Numbered from the stretch's first letter, positions 1-8,690 are shown. The stretch: DNA of 64,000 nt from JAICQM01 sp963781555 (GCA_963781555.1 CAWAGB010000006.1:248001-312000); one strand, 5' to 3'. The notes: generated from the sequence alone by a model not told the origin. Made by a program: numbers and translations.

Positions 1-1
1 T

Positions 2-265
2 CCGCCGACGATCTACTTCCCGCTCATCGTCGAGGAGGCGCTCATGATCGAGCCGACCGAGACGGAGAGCCTCGAGACGCTCGACCGCTTCGTCGACGTC
101 ATGCACGAGCTCGCCCGCTTGGCAGCAGACGATCCCGCGTCACTGCGCGCGGCGCCGGTGACCACGCCGGTCGGCCGGCTGGACGAGGCCGGCGCGGCGC
201 GGCGGCCGGACCTGCGCCATCGCTTCGACGAGGCGGCGCTGACCGCGGGCCCTCCGCCCGGTTGA
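2..265 (+). CDS. gcvPB: Glycine dehydrogenase (decarboxylating) subunit 2, C-terminal fragment
   Basis: Only the last 87 codons are inside the window; the gene enters from the left edge in frame from base 2. The visible start PPTIYFPLIVEEALMIEPTE is the conserved C-terminal region of the PLP-dependent P-protein of the glycine cleavage system, in the split form (subunits 1 and 2) common outside proteobacteria. The protein decarboxylates glycine and passes the aminomethyl group to lipoyl-GcvH. The catalytic lysine lies upstream and cannot be seen. The tail after about residue 50 is Ala/Arg/Pro-rich and less conserved. The assignment rests on the conserved block alone but is distinctive. Confidence 0.8.
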   Translation, partial: PPTIYFPLIVEEALMIEPTETESLETLDRFVDVMHELARLAADDPASLRAAPVTTPVGRLDEAGAARRPDLRHRFDEAALTAGPPPG

Positions 266-288
266 ACGTTCGCGTGTCGCCCGGCGTA
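263..288 (+). promoter_or_regulatory. Candidate ECF-type promoter before the sigma factor gene
   Basis: TGAAC at 263-267, a 17-base spacer and CGTA at 285-288 resemble the GAAC/CGT -35/-10 pattern recognised by many ECF sigma factors, so the operon may be autoregulated. The element overlaps the gcvPB stop. A similar TGAAC-N16-CGATA lies at 2273-2298 before the peptide-binding lipoprotein. A TACTAT box at 287-292 is an alternative housekeeping -10. All of this is motif inference. Confidence 0.35.
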
Positions 289-320
289 CTATCGGTACCG
301 AGCATCGGTACAGCTACGGA

Positions 321-920
321 GTGCCTGTGGTGACGACGCAGCCCGATGGGCTGATCGAGCGCATCCAGTCGGGGGACCTGGACGCCTTCGAGGAGTTCTT
401 CAACACGTATAAGCGGCCGGTCTTCACGACCGCCCTTGCCATCACGCGCGATCCGTTCCTGGCCGAGGAGATCCTCCAGGACTGCTTCGTCAAGGCCTAC
501 CGCGTGCGACAGCGGCTCCGGCGCGACGTGTCGCCGCTTCCGTGGCTGCAGCGCGTCACCACGAACCTGTGCTACAGCCGCATCGCGAGGCGCCGGGCGA
601 TCGTGGAGCCGCTGACCCAGCTGATCACCAACCTCGTCACCGATCTCACCATTCGCCCGGACCAGGTCGTCGAGTCGCGCGAGATCATCGAGGTCCTGCA
701 GCGCGGCATCGACGCGCTGCCGCACAAGCAGCAGACCGCGGTGATCCTCTACTACCTGCACGGCTACTCCCTCGCGGAGGCGGCGGAGATCGCGGAATGC
801 AACGTCGGCACCATGAAGTCGCGCCTGCATTACGCGCTCAAGGCGCTCCGCTCGCTGCTCCCCGCCGAGCGGCGCATCCCGGTCCTGGGCTCCCCGAGGC
901 TGAGCGATGAGCTGTCGTAG
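321..920 (+). CDS. ECF-family RNA polymerase sigma factor
   Basis: A 199-residue sigma-70-like protein with only regions 2 and 4. Region 2 spans about residues 20-85 (DAFEEFFNTYKRPVF, AEEILQDCFVKAYR). Region 4 spans about 130-180, with the helix-turn-helix SLAEAAEIAECNVGTMKSRL. Length and domain content are typical of group 4 (ECF) sigma factors. The chosen start is GTG at 321; GTG at 330 is nearly as good. The anti-sigma gene begins inside its 3' end, a standard cognate arrangement, so this sigma is probably held inactive by that protein until an envelope signal arrives. The ECF subgroup and regulon are unknown. Confidence 0.88.
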   Translation: MPVVTTQPDGLIERIQSGDLDAFEEFFNTYKRPVFTTALAITRDPFLAEEILQDCFVKAYRVRQRLRRDVSPLPWLQRVTTNLCYSRIARRRAIVEPLTQLITNLVTDLTIRPDQVVESREIIEVLQRGIDALPHKQQTAVILYYLHGYSLAEAAEIAECNVGTMKSRLHYALKALRSLLPAERRIPVLGSPRLSDELS

Positions 921-1458
921 GGTTCGCCGCGAGCTGCTGGAGCACTTCCGCTTCGGTGAGCTGGACGTGCGCGCGGCGCCGCATCTCGACCATCTGCGCG
1001 GCTGCGTGGCGTGTCGCGACGACGTCGGGCTGGATCGCAGCGTCGTGCGCAACCTGCAGCGTGCGCTGGCCGAGCGCATCTCGGATGCCGCCCCCAGCCC
1101 TACCGCCTTCGAGGCCATCCGTCGCCGCGCGCTCGAGCCGCCGTCGGTGAGCTGGGGCGACCGGCTGTGGCGCTGGGCCCGGGTCGTGCCCGCAGGCGCC
1201 GCCATCGCCCTGGTCGGCTTCGCCATCGTCGGCAACGTGGCCGGCGGCAGCGTCCCGCAGGCTGCGGCCCCGCGCCAAGTTGCGTGGCCCGGCTTCCAGG
1301 AACGCGCCCCGTATGACCCGGTCGCGCGCGACGACTTCTGGACCGAGGGCTACCTCCTCCCGTCGGCCCCCGCCACGGGGCTGATCGCGTACGTCGACGT
1401 GAGCCAGCTGCCGCACCGGCCGCCCATCGGTCCCGCCAACAAGGGCATCACCCGGTGA
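907..1458 (+). CDS. Membrane-anchored zinc-motif anti-sigma factor
   Basis: A 183-residue protein whose start lies inside the sigma factor gene (14-base overlap), implying translational coupling. Residues 29-36 read H-x3-C-x2-C (H29, C33, C36), the core of ZAS-type anti-sigma domains that bind zinc and clamp the sigma factor. One hydrophobic segment at about residues 94-113 would anchor it in the membrane, leaving about 70 residues outside. The extracytoplasmic part has no family I recognise. Position, motif and topology together make the anti-sigma role likely; which sigma it binds is inferred from adjacency. Confidence 0.75.
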   Translation: MSCRRVRRELLEHFRFGELDVRAAPHLDHLRGCVACRDDVGLDRSVVRNLQRALAERISDAAPSPTAFEAIRRRALEPPSVSWGDRLWRWARVVPAGAAIALVGFAIVGNVAGGSVPQAAAPRQVAWPGFQERAPYDPVARDDFWTEGYLLPSAPATGLIAYVDVSQLPHRPPIGPANKGITR

Positions 1459-2267
1459 TCGTCCGCCTCCCCGGAACGGGGCGGCGGATGCACGTCGTCC
1501 TGCTGGCCGTGCTGCTGGGCGCCTGCGCAGCGCCCGCGGCATCGAGCGCGGTCCCGTCGGATCGATCTTCGGATGCCGCGCGCGCGGCTGCGCCGATCCG
1601 CCTGTCATTCGACGTGCCGCCGGTCCCGGGTCCCGTCAAGCCGTTCCGTGGCGAGGCCTCCCAGCAGGTCTACATCCGCGACGGGCGCGTGAGCATGTAC
1701 TTCGAGCTGCGCAACGTCGGCGAGGAGCCCATCACGTGGCTCAACACCCTCTACGACTACGAGCCGCAGCAGCTCTACACCCCGGTCGTCCAGCTCGAGT
1801 GGCAGGAGGGCGGACGCGCCGTGTACACGCGCAACGGCCGCTTCTTCCCCAGCCCGGCCATCATCCAGCCGGGCGACGCGGCGGTGTACATGATGGGCGG
1901 CGAGCCGGTCCAGGGCGCGGGGACGCCGGGGGATCTGCTGACCCATATCAAGTACTGCCCGACGCGCGGCATGGACGACGTACCCGGCATCCCCGTGCCC
2001 GTCGAGGACGTGACGTGGCAGGCGAACGGGGACGGCACCGTGACCGCCAGCGGGACGCTCGTCGAGTCGGCCGGATCCCTCCGGACGCGCCCCCCGCAGA
2101 TCGGGGTCGCCTTCTTCGATGCACAGGACCGGTTCATCGGTGCGGTGGTCACCCCGGCGGACGGCGCGGCGCTCGAGGCAAACGAGCGGCGGCCATTCTC
2201 CATCAGCGGCGGCGGGGTGGCCGGCGACGAGATCGCCAGCGCCCGGGCGTGGGCCCTGATTCCGTGA
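1455..2267 (+). CDS. Secreted lipoprotein of unknown function, third gene of the ECF operon
   Basis: A 270-residue protein starting at a GTG that overlaps the anti-sigma stop (GTGA). Residues 13-24 form a short hydrophobic stretch ending in the lipobox LLGAC, so C24 should be lipidated after export. The rest is mostly beta-rich (FELRNVGEEPITWLNTLYDY near residue 77), reminiscent of FxLYD/DUF-type extracellular beta-sandwich domains. I do not recognise a specific family. Coupling to the sigma/anti-sigma pair suggests a cell-surface sensor or accessory of that pathway, but the function is unassigned. Confidence 0.6.
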   Translation: MIVRLPGTGRRMHVVLLAVLLGACAAPAASSAVPSDRSSDAARAAAPIRLSFDVPPVPGPVKPFRGEASQQVYIRDGRVSMYFELRNVGEEPITWLNTLYDYEPQQLYTPVVQLEWQEGGRAVYTRNGRFFPSPAIIQPGDAAVYMMGGEPVQGAGTPGDLLTHIKYCPTRGMDDVPGIPVPVEDVTWQANGDGTVTASGTLVESAGSLRTRPPQIGVAFFDAQDRFIGAVVTPADGAALEANERRPFSISGGGVAGDEIASARAWALIP

Positions 2268-2638
2268 TCGGATGAACCTTTCAGGAAGCTGAACGATAGG
2301 TATCGATAACCCACCAGCGTGGAGCTCGGAGGTTGCCCGTTCTTGACGTGGGCTTACCCATAGGTCAATCTTGGCCCGCTTTCCCGAGATTGGCCCTCGT
2401 GGCGCGTTCGCGCGTCACGCAGAATCACGTCGGGCCACCACCCACGCGTTGTGGGACGCACGGTGAAGGAGGAGAGGAGGTTCGCACCGCGACGATCGCG
2501 AGTTCGGCCACGGCATGACCCTCGGGTCACCGCGAGCATTCGGGGAGACCCCGATGCACGGCGGATGTTTCGATCAGCCGCGACTGCGGCACTCTCGCTC
2601 TCACTGACGCCGAAAGGCGAAAGGATGAGGTTATATAT
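2268..2638 (+). other. Intergenic leader before the first peptide transporter operon
   Basis: This stretch of about 370 bases holds no gene I can support. It has a TGAAC-N16-CGATA element close to the previous stop and a weak TTGACG at 2343-2348 without a convincing -10. Small stem-loops include TCGGGG/CCCCGA at 2540-2554 and TGACCC/GGGTCA around 2516-2529. An A/G-rich segment followed by TTATATATATG leads into the next start. A long 5' leader with regulatory structure is possible, but no riboswitch class is recognisable. Confidence 0.4.
2273..2298 (+). promoter_or_regulatory. Candidate ECF-type promoter upstream of peptide-binding lipoprotein
   Basis: TGAAC at 2273-2277, a 16-base spacer and CGATA at 2294-2298. 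It resembles the TGAAC-N17-CGTA before the ECF sigma gene in this window. If real, the transporter operon would belong to that sigma factor's regulon with a leader of about 330 bases. Two matches are too few to prove a motif. Confidence 0.25.
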
Positions 2639-4315
2639 ATGTGGTTTAAGAAGCTCCTAGGCGTATTCGTGACGCTCGGTCTGGTCCTCGCGGCCTGCAC
2701 CGGCACCGGCACGACGCCTTCCCCGTCGGGATCGGGCGATTCGTCGTCCGCCCCGTCGAACGATGCAGAGCAGGTGCTCCGCGTCGACCTCGGCGGCGAG
2801 CCCCCGACGCTCGACCCCACCCAGGCGACGGATAGCCAGTCGATCAACGTGCTGCGCAGCATCACGCGTCCACTGGCGTACTTCGACGAGAACCTGGAGG
2901 TCGTCCCCGGACTGGCCGAAAGCTGGGCAATCAGCGACGACGGCCAGCAGATCACCTTCACCCTGAAGGATGGGATCACCTACAGCGATGGGACACCGAT
3001 CACGGCTGACGACTTCGTCTACAGCTGGAAGCGGCTCATCGACCCGCGCGAGGCCGCCGGTTATTCGTACGTGATGGCTGACGTGGTCGGTGGCGAGGAT
3101 CTCCTCGGCGTCGACACCGAGACCGCATCGGACGCTGACATCGACGCCCTGCTCGACGCCTTCGGCGTGAGCGCTCCGGACGAGTCGACCTTCGTGGTCG
3201 ATCTTGCTCGCCCGGCGTCGTACTTCGTCTACATCGCCACCCTGTGGGTCACCGTTCCGCAGCACGAGGGCTCCGCGTTCGGAGATGCCGAGGGTTACCT
3301 CAGCTCCGGCCCGATGGCCATGACCAGCTGGGAGCACCAGTCCCGAATCGTGCTCGAGCCGAACGCTGAGTTCAGCGCCGGCCCGGCAGCGACGATCGAT
3401 CGCATCGAGATGTCCATGATTCAGGACCCCGCCGCCACCCTTGCCGCCTACGAGGCCGGTGAGCTTGACGTTGCTGGTGTCCCGACCCAGGAGATCCCGC
3501 GCATCCAGGACGATCCAGAGCTCAGCACCCAGGTTCTCCAGGGTGACGTGCTCTCGATCTACTACTTCGGCTTCGACCTGAAGGATCCAGAGGGTCCGTT
3601 CACCCAGAGCGTCCTGCTTCGCCAGGCGTTCAACGAGGCCGTCGACAAGGACACCATGATCGCCACTACCTTCTCGGGTATTGGCACCGCGGCGAATAGC
3701 CTGGTTCCGCCCGGCATGCCCGGTCACCTGGACACCGACTTCTACCCGTACAACCCGGAGAAGGCCCGGACCGACTTCGACCAGGCCCTCACGGACCTGG
3801 GGATGGAAGCGGCCGACCTGACCCTGGAGGTCGGGTTCAACACCGATGCCAATCACGAGGACAAGGTGGCCTTCCTGCAGGAGCAGTGGCGCCAGGCCTT
3901 CGGCATCGACGTCACTCCGGTCGGCCTGGAGTGGGGCGCGTATCTCGAGCGGCTCAGCAGTGATCCGTTCGACATCTTCCGCCTCGGTTGGGGCGCGGAC
4001 TACCCGCACCCGAACAACTTCACCACCGACCTGATCAGCTGCTCGAGCGGAAACAACAACATGGGCTACTGCAACGAGGAAGTCGATTCCCTGCTGCAGC
4101 AGGCTGCCGTTGCCGCCACTCTCGAGGAGCAGGTTCCGATCTATGACCAGGTCCAGGAGATGGTGATGGCGGATGCGCCGATCATCCCGCTCCGGTTCGG
4201 GTCTCGCTTCACCCTGGTCAAGCCGTGGGTCCAGAACCTGACGGCCACCGCCCAGGACAGCGCAACCGGTGAGCTCTTCTACGACCAGGTGACGATCGCC
4301 GCGCACGACGAGTAG
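2639..4315 (+). CDS. Peptide ABC transporter substrate-binding lipoprotein (SBP family 5, OppA/DppA-like)
   Basis: A 558-residue protein with signal peptide and lipobox LVLAAC (C20), so it is tethered outside the membrane. It follows the canonical order of family 5 binding proteins. First comes the N-terminal block GGEPPTLDPTQATDSQSINV with LAESWAISDDGQQITFTLKDG and DGTPITADDFVYSWKR (residues about 55-140). Then comes the second lobe (LRQAFNEAVDKDTMI, about 330), then the return to lobe one (RLGWGADYPHPNNF near 445). It would capture oligopeptides for the permease/ATPase genes downstream. The start is supported by the lipoprotein signal and a purine-rich site upstream. Substrate specificity cannot be read from sequence. 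Confidence 0.9.
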   Translation: MWFKKLLGVFVTLGLVLAACTGTGTTPSPSGSGDSSSAPSNDAEQVLRVDLGGEPPTLDPTQATDSQSINVLRSITRPLAYFDENLEVVPGLAESWAISDDGQQITFTLKDGITYSDGTPITADDFVYSWKRLIDPREAAGYSYVMADVVGGEDLLGVDTETASDADIDALLDAFGVSAPDESTFVVDLARPASYFVYIATLWVTVPQHEGSAFGDAEGYLSSGPMAMTSWEHQSRIVLEPNAEFSAGPAATIDRIEMSMIQDPAATLAAYEAGELDVAGVPTQEIPRIQDDPELSTQVLQGDVLSIYYFGFDLKDPEGPFTQSVLLRQAFNEAVDKDTMIATTFSGIGTAANSLVPPGMPGHLDTDFYPYNPEKARTDFDQALTDLGMEAADLTLEVGFNTDANHEDKVAFLQEQWRQAFGIDVTPVGLEWGAYLERLSSDPFDIFRLGWGADYPHPNNFTTDLISCSSGNNNMGYCNEEVDSLLQQAAVAATLEEQVPIYDQVQEMVMADAPIIPLRFGSRFTLVKPWVQNLTATAQDSATGELFYDQVTIAAHDE

Positions 4316-4358
4316 TGCGTTGACGAACGTTCCCTCTCGGTAGAGGAAACGGTCGAAT

Positions 4359-4384
4359 GGGTGGGCCGGCTTGCCGGCCCACCC
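4359..4384 (+). terminator. Perfect 12-bp hairpin after the first binding-protein gene
   Basis: GGGTGGGCCGGC (4359-4370) pairs perfectly with GCCGGCCCACCC (4373-4384), with only two bases between the arms. There is no T-tract. It sits between the binding protein and its permease, so it may act as a partial terminator or mRNA-stabilising structure that keeps binding-protein mRNA in excess. Confidence 0.5.
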
Positions 4385-4437
4385 CGACGGCCACGGCGCT
4401 TGATCGCGGAAACTGATCGAGTCCCGTGGCCGTCGGG
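4383..4437 (+). promoter_or_regulatory. Long 14-bp stem-loop between binding protein and permease genes
   Basis: CCCGACGGCCACGG (4383-4396) is an exact inverted repeat of 4424-4437, with a 27-base loop that itself contains a CTTGATC/GATCGAG pair. It shares bases 4383-4384 with the preceding hairpin, so the two structures compete or stack. A TAGACT box at 4438-4443 follows immediately and could be a -10 for an internal promoter. Role inferred: differential expression of the operon. Confidence 0.5.
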
Positions 4438-4466
4438 TAGACTCAGGCGGATCAGAGGAGGATGGC

Positions 4467-5402
4467 GTGCTCGGCTATATCATCCGACGAGTGCTGTGGA
4501 TCATCCCAGTGCTCTTCTTCGTATCGGTCATCACGTTCGTGCTGATGCGGGCCACTCCGAGCGGTCCCTTCGACTCATTCGGCGGCGGTCGAATCGCGGC
4601 CCCCGGCGTCGTGGCGGCGCTCGAGGCCAAGTACGGCCTCAACGATCCGCCCCACGTGCAGTATGTCCGCTGGGTCGGCAACCTCCTGGTCGGCGATCTG
4701 GGTCCGTCGTACAAGTACCGTGACCGAACTGTCAACGACATCGTCGGGCAGGGCATCGGGACCACCGTCCACCTCGGCCTCATGGCCTTCCTGCTCTCGG
4801 TCCTGGTGGGCATCCCTTTGGGGGTGATTGCCGCTCTGCGGCATAACGGGCTGCCGGACTACCTGGCCACCTTCATCAGCATGATCGGCATTGCCACGCC
4901 CAGCTTCGTGCTGTCCATCTTGCTGCTCGTGTTCTTCAGCGTCACGCTGGGCTGGTTCCCGAGCCAATCAGCCCGGTGGTGGGACAACCCCGCCACGTGG
5001 GTTCTGCCGACGGTGGCGCTTGCCGGCTTCCCGATTGCCCAGATCGCGCGCTACACGCGGGCGAGCATGCTCGAGGTGACGCGCAAGGACTACGTGCGCA
5101 CTGCTCAGAGCAAGGGTCTACGTGAGCGCACCATCGTCAGCATCCACATGGTCCGCAACTCGCTGATCCCGGTGATCACCATCCTCGGCCCCATCCTCGC
5201 ATTCCTGATCACCGGCAGCTTCATCGTCGAGACCATCTTCGGCGTGCCGGGCATCGGGCGCTACTACATCGTCAGCATCGGCCAGCGCGACTACGGGGTG
5301 ATCATGGCCATGACCATGCTCTTCGCCGTCGCCATCGCGGTCCTCAACCTCGTGGTCGACGTGCTGTATGCCTACATCGACCCCCGGATCCGGTACAGCT
5401 AG
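4467..5402 (+). CDS. Peptide ABC transporter permease, OppB/DppB-type
   Basis: A 311-residue inner-membrane protein with a GTG start preceded by GAGGAGGA at 4456-4463. It opens with the family-typical YIIRRVLWIIPVLFFVSVIT and has six hydrophobic segments. The cytoplasmic EAA loop that docks on the ATPases is visible as RKDYVRTAQSKGLRERTI at about residues 205-222. The C-terminus YAYIDPRIRYS is the usual ending of this family. It forms the translocation channel with the next gene product. Confidence 0.92.
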   Translation: MLGYIIRRVLWIIPVLFFVSVITFVLMRATPSGPFDSFGGGRIAAPGVVAALEAKYGLNDPPHVQYVRWVGNLLVGDLGPSYKYRDRTVNDIVGQGIGTTVHLGLMAFLLSVLVGIPLGVIAALRHNGLPDYLATFISMIGIATPSFVLSILLLVFFSVTLGWFPSQSARWWDNPATWVLPTVALAGFPIAQIARYTRASMLEVTRKDYVRTAQSKGLRERTIVSIHMVRNSLIPVITILGPILAFLITGSFIVETIFGVPGIGRYYIVSIGQRDYGVIMAMTMLFAVAIAVLNLVVDVLYAYIDPRIRYS

Positions 5403-5413
5403 GAGCTGATGAC

Positions 5414-6358
5414 ATGGCCAACCGAACGGGTGCCCTCGAGGCTCCCGCCGCTGCGGCGGAACGGCCCAGCGCATCACTGTGGGGCGACGCATTCCGCCGC
5501 CTCCTCAAGAACCGGCTCGCCGTCCTCGGTGGCATCATCGTGCTGGGGCTCGTGTTCATCGCGATCTTCGGACCGATGCTGGCGCCGTACGACTACCGCT
5601 ACCAGGACCTGGACGCGGTGCGCGCCGCACGTGGACCGGTCAACCCGTTCGTCGGCCCGCACTTCTTCGGCACGGACAACCTGGGCCGTGACCTGCTCAG
5701 TCGACTCATGGACGGCGCGCGGATCAGCATGACCGTGGCCCTGGTGGTCCAGGTCGTCGTTCTGCTCATCGGGGTGCCGGTCGGCGCCGCCGCCGCATGG
5801 TTCGGCGGCCGGCTGGATACGCTCCTGATGCGCATCACCGACATCGTGTATGCCTTCCCTGACCTGCTGTTCATCATCCTGCTCAGCGTGGCGCTCCGCG
5901 AGACGGTGTTCGGCAAGGCCGTCGACGGTCTGCTCGTCGTCTTCGTGGCCATCGGCCTCACCGCGTGGGTCGGCATGGCCCGCCTGGTGCGCGGCCAGCT
6001 GCTGAGCCTCAAGGAGACGGAGTTCGTCGAGGCGGCGAAGGCGGTGGGCGTGTCGGACTTCAAGATCGTCGTCCGTCACCTGCTGCCAAACGCCAGCGGG
6101 CCGATGATCGTGGCGATCACGCTTGGCATCCCGGGCGCCATCCTCGCCGAGGCGACACTTGCCTTCATCGGCATTGGAGCGGCGGCGCCACGTGCGTCGT
6201 GGGGGAGCCTGGTCGCGGATGGCCAAACGTACCTGCGGTCCGAGCCGCATCTGGTTATCATCCCCGCCCTGGCCGTCGCCATCGCGCTCATCAGCTTCAC
6301 CTTCCTGGGAGATGGCCTGCGCGACGCACTCGATCCCAAGCTCAAGGGGAAGCAGTAA
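5414..6358 (+). CDS. Peptide ABC transporter permease, OppC/DppC-type
   Basis: A 314-residue second permease subunit with AGGAG at the end of the previous gene serving as ribosome site. It has the N-terminal OppC domain (LKNRLAVLGGIIVLGLVF) followed by the extracytoplasmic FFGTDNLGRDLLSRLMDGAR block. The EAA loop KETEFVEAAKAVGVSDFKIV is near residues 201-220, and the protein ends in GDGLRDALDPKLKGKQ. All are standard for DppC partners of DppB. Eleven bases separate it from the preceding permease. Confidence 0.92.
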   Translation: MANRTGALEAPAAAAERPSASLWGDAFRRLLKNRLAVLGGIIVLGLVFIAIFGPMLAPYDYRYQDLDAVRAARGPVNPFVGPHFFGTDNLGRDLLSRLMDGARISMTVALVVQVVVLLIGVPVGAAAAWFGGRLDTLLMRITDIVYAFPDLLFIILLSVALRETVFGKAVDGLLVVFVAIGLTAWVGMARLVRGQLLSLKETEFVEAAKAVGVSDFKIVVRHLLPNASGPMIVAITLGIPGAILAEATLAFIGIGAAAPRASWGSLVADGQTYLRSEPHLVIIPALAVAIALISFTFLGDGLRDALDPKLKGKQ

Positions 6359-6360
6359 CG

Positions 6361-7479
6361 TTGACCGTCACGAACGATCAGGGCCGGGCGCCGGGCGACC
6401 CGAGGTTCTCCGAGCTCCCGCTGGATGTCGAGATCTCCACCGAGGAGGGACGCAAGCTTGCGTCCCTCCTCAAGGATGATCGGCCCCACGCGCGCAAGCT
6501 CCTCGAAGTCCGCAACCTGTCGACCCACTTCTCGACCCGGGAAGGGGTCGTCCACGCAGTGGACGAGGTGAGCTTCGAGCTCGACTACGGCGAGACGCTT
6601 GGCCTGGTCGGCGAGTCAGGATGCGGCAAGAGCGTCACCGCGCTCTCGCTCACCCGGCTGGTTCCGAACCCTCCCGGCGAGATCGTGGCTGGCGAGATCA
6701 TCTTCGACGGCATCGACATCCTGAAGCTCACCGGCAACGAGATGCGTCTGCTGCGCGGCAAGAAGATCGGCTTCATCTTCCAGGACCCCATGACCAGCCT
6801 CAACCCGACGCTGACCATCGGCTACCAGATCGCCGAGTCGGCGAGACTGCACCTCGGCCTGTCGCGGCGCGCGGCGCTCGATCGCGCCGCGGAGCTGCTC
6901 AGCAAGGTCGGCATTCCGAAGGCCAAGGATCGGCTGGCGGACTATCCGCACCAGTTCTCGGGCGGCATGCGGCAGCGCGTGATGATCGCCATCGCGCTCG
7001 CCTGCGACCCGATGCTGCTGCTGGCCGACGAGCCGACGACCGCGCTCGATGTCACCATCCAGGCCCAGATCCTGGAGCTCATCCGCTCGCTGTCCGACGA
7101 GTTCGGCACGGCGGTCATCCTCATCACCCACGACCTCGGCATTGCGGCCGGGATGTGCAACCGCATCAACGTGATGTACGCGGGCCGCATCGTGGAGACC
7201 GGGAAGGTGGACGACATCTTCGAGAATCCCCGGATGCCCTATGCATGGGGCCTCCTCGACTCGCTGCCGCGCCTGGACGAGGAGAAGGGCGCCAGGCTGC
7301 GCACCATCGAGGGCCTGCCGCCCGACCTCATCAACCCCGGACCAGAGTGCCGGTTCAGCCCGCGCTGCCACTACGCCCGCGACGTCTGCCGCGCCAGCGA
7401 GCCGGACCTCTCTCCGCGCGCGGAGGAGGAGCATCTCGCACGATGCTTCGGAACCGAGCCGGGAGGCTGGATCCAGTGA
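6361..7479 (+). CDS. Peptide ABC transporter ATP-binding protein, OppD/DppD-type
   Basis: A 372-residue cytoplasmic ATPase. Walker A is GESGCGKS, the ABC signature is FSGGMRQRV and Walker B is LLLADEPTTALD, followed by the switch histidine in ITHDLG. The C-terminal oligopeptide-transporter extension (ECRFSPRCHYARDVC) carries the cysteine-rich segment seen in OppD/DppD. No ATG or GTG precedes the conserved domain in a good position; TTG at 6361, two bases after the permease stop and downstream of AAGGGGA, is the best start. It pairs with the following ATPase. Confidence 0.88.
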   Translation: MTVTNDQGRAPGDPRFSELPLDVEISTEEGRKLASLLKDDRPHARKLLEVRNLSTHFSTREGVVHAVDEVSFELDYGETLGLVGESGCGKSVTALSLTRLVPNPPGEIVAGEIIFDGIDILKLTGNEMRLLRGKKIGFIFQDPMTSLNPTLTIGYQIAESARLHLGLSRRAALDRAAELLSKVGIPKAKDRLADYPHQFSGGMRQRVMIAIALACDPMLLLADEPTTALDVTIQAQILELIRSLSDEFGTAVILITHDLGIAAGMCNRINVMYAGRIVETGKVDDIFENPRMPYAWGLLDSLPRLDEEKGARLRTIEGLPPDLINPGPECRFSPRCHYARDVCRASEPDLSPRAEEEHLARCFGTEPGGWIQ

Positions 7480-8690
7480 GCGACGGAACGACCGCTCCCG
7501 GAGAGCGCAACCTGGTCGAGGTCACGAACCTCAAGGTCCACTTCCCGATCACGTCGGGCATCTTCCAGCGCGAGATCGGCCGCGTACGCGCCGTCGACGA
7601 CGTGACGTTCGAGATCCGCAAGGGCGAGACGCTCGGCCTTGTCGGGGAGTCCGGCTGTGGCAAGAGCACCACAGGCCGGGCGCTGATCCGCCTCCGCAAT
7701 CCCACCTCGGGGAGCGTCAAGTTCGACGGCATCGAGCTGGCCGACATCTCGCGCGGTGAGCTGCGCCGCATGCGCCGCCGGATGCAGATCATCTTCCAGG
7801 ACCCGTATTCCAGCCTCAACCCGCGCATGACGGTCGGCTCGATCATCAACGAGCCGCTGGAGACGCACAACCTCGGCAGCGGCAAGGCACGTAACGAGCG
7901 AGTCCGCGAGCTGCTGCGGCTGGTGGGGCTGAACCCCAGCTTCACCAACCGTTACCCGCACGAGTTCTCGGGCGGCCAGCGGCAGCGGATCGGGGTGGCG
8001 CGCGCGCTCGCTGTCGAGCCGGAGTTCATCGTCTGCGACGAGCCGATCAGCGCGCTCGACGTATCGATCCAGGCCCAGGTGCTCAACCTGCTGGTCGAGC
8101 TGCGCGAGCAATTCGGCCTGACCTATCTGTTCATCGCTCACGATCTGAGCGTGGTTCGCCACATCAGCGACCGCGTCGGGGTCATGTACCTCGGCAAGCT
8201 GGTGGAGCTCGGCCCGCCCGCGCAGATCTATGCCGCCCCGGGACATCCGTACACGCGCGCGTTGCTGTCCGCGGTACCCATCCCGGACCCGAAGGCGGAG
8301 CGGCGTCGCAAGCGCGTCATCCTCACCGGTGATGTCCCCTCGCCTGCCAACCCGCCATCGGGATGCCGCTTCCACACCCGCTGCTGGCTCTACGAGCGGC
8401 TCGGCCGGCCGGAGAACTGCCGAACCGAGGATCCGGAGCTGCGAACCGTGGCGCCGGATCACCGGGCGGCATGCCATTATGCGGAGGAGGCGCTCAAGTC
8501 CGACGTCGGCGTGGCTCGCACGCCTGAGGAGCAAGTGCGGCGAGGGACGCCGGCAGCCGTCACCGCCCGGGTGGCTGCTGACGCCGCGGCCGCAGAGGCG
8601 GCCAGTGAAACGACGGCAACCGTTTCGGCGGGGGAGGGGAGCCAGGATGGCGGCGACGGGGCACCGTCGACCGACCGGGAGACAGTCTGA
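7476..8690 (+). CDS. Peptide ABC transporter ATP-binding protein, OppF/DppF-type
   Basis: A 404-residue ATPase starting at a GTG overlapping the OppD stop (GTGA), with GGGAGG upstream. It has Walker A GESGCGKST, signature FSGGQRQRI, and Walker B EFIVCDEPISALDVS. The C-terminal oligo-HPY region GCRFHTRCWLYER is present. A tail of about 60 residues rich in Ala, Glu and Thr follows the family domain and is probably disordered. It completes the first transporter operon. Confidence 0.88.
   Translation: MSDGTTAPGERNLVEVTNLKVHFPITSGIFQREIGRVRAVDDVTFEIRKGETLGLVGESGCGKSTTGRALIRLRNPTSGSVKFDGIELADISRGELRRMRRRMQIIFQDPYSSLNPRMTVGSIINEPLETHNLGSGKARNERVRELLRLVGLNPSFTNRYPHEFSGGQRQRIGVARALAVEPEFIVCDEPISALDVSIQAQVLNLLVELREQFGLTYLFIAHDLSVVRHISDRVGVMYLGKLVELGPPAQIYAAPGHPYTRALLSAVPIPDPKAERRRKRVILTGDVPSPANPPSGCRFHTRCWLYERLGRPENCRTEDPELRTVAPDHRAACHYAEEALKSDVGVARTPEEQVRRGTPAAVTARVAADAAAAEAASETTATVSAGEGSQDGGDGAPSTDRETV

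Noticed and set aside
99..1235. A 378-codon minus-strand open frame across the sigma factor
   Set aside because: Arg/Ala-rich translation without domains, opposite a clear ECF sigma gene.
2343..2371. Sigma-70 promoter TTGACG-N17-CAATCT
   Set aside because: The -10 matches poorly, and the ECF-like element closer to the preceding gene is at least as good.
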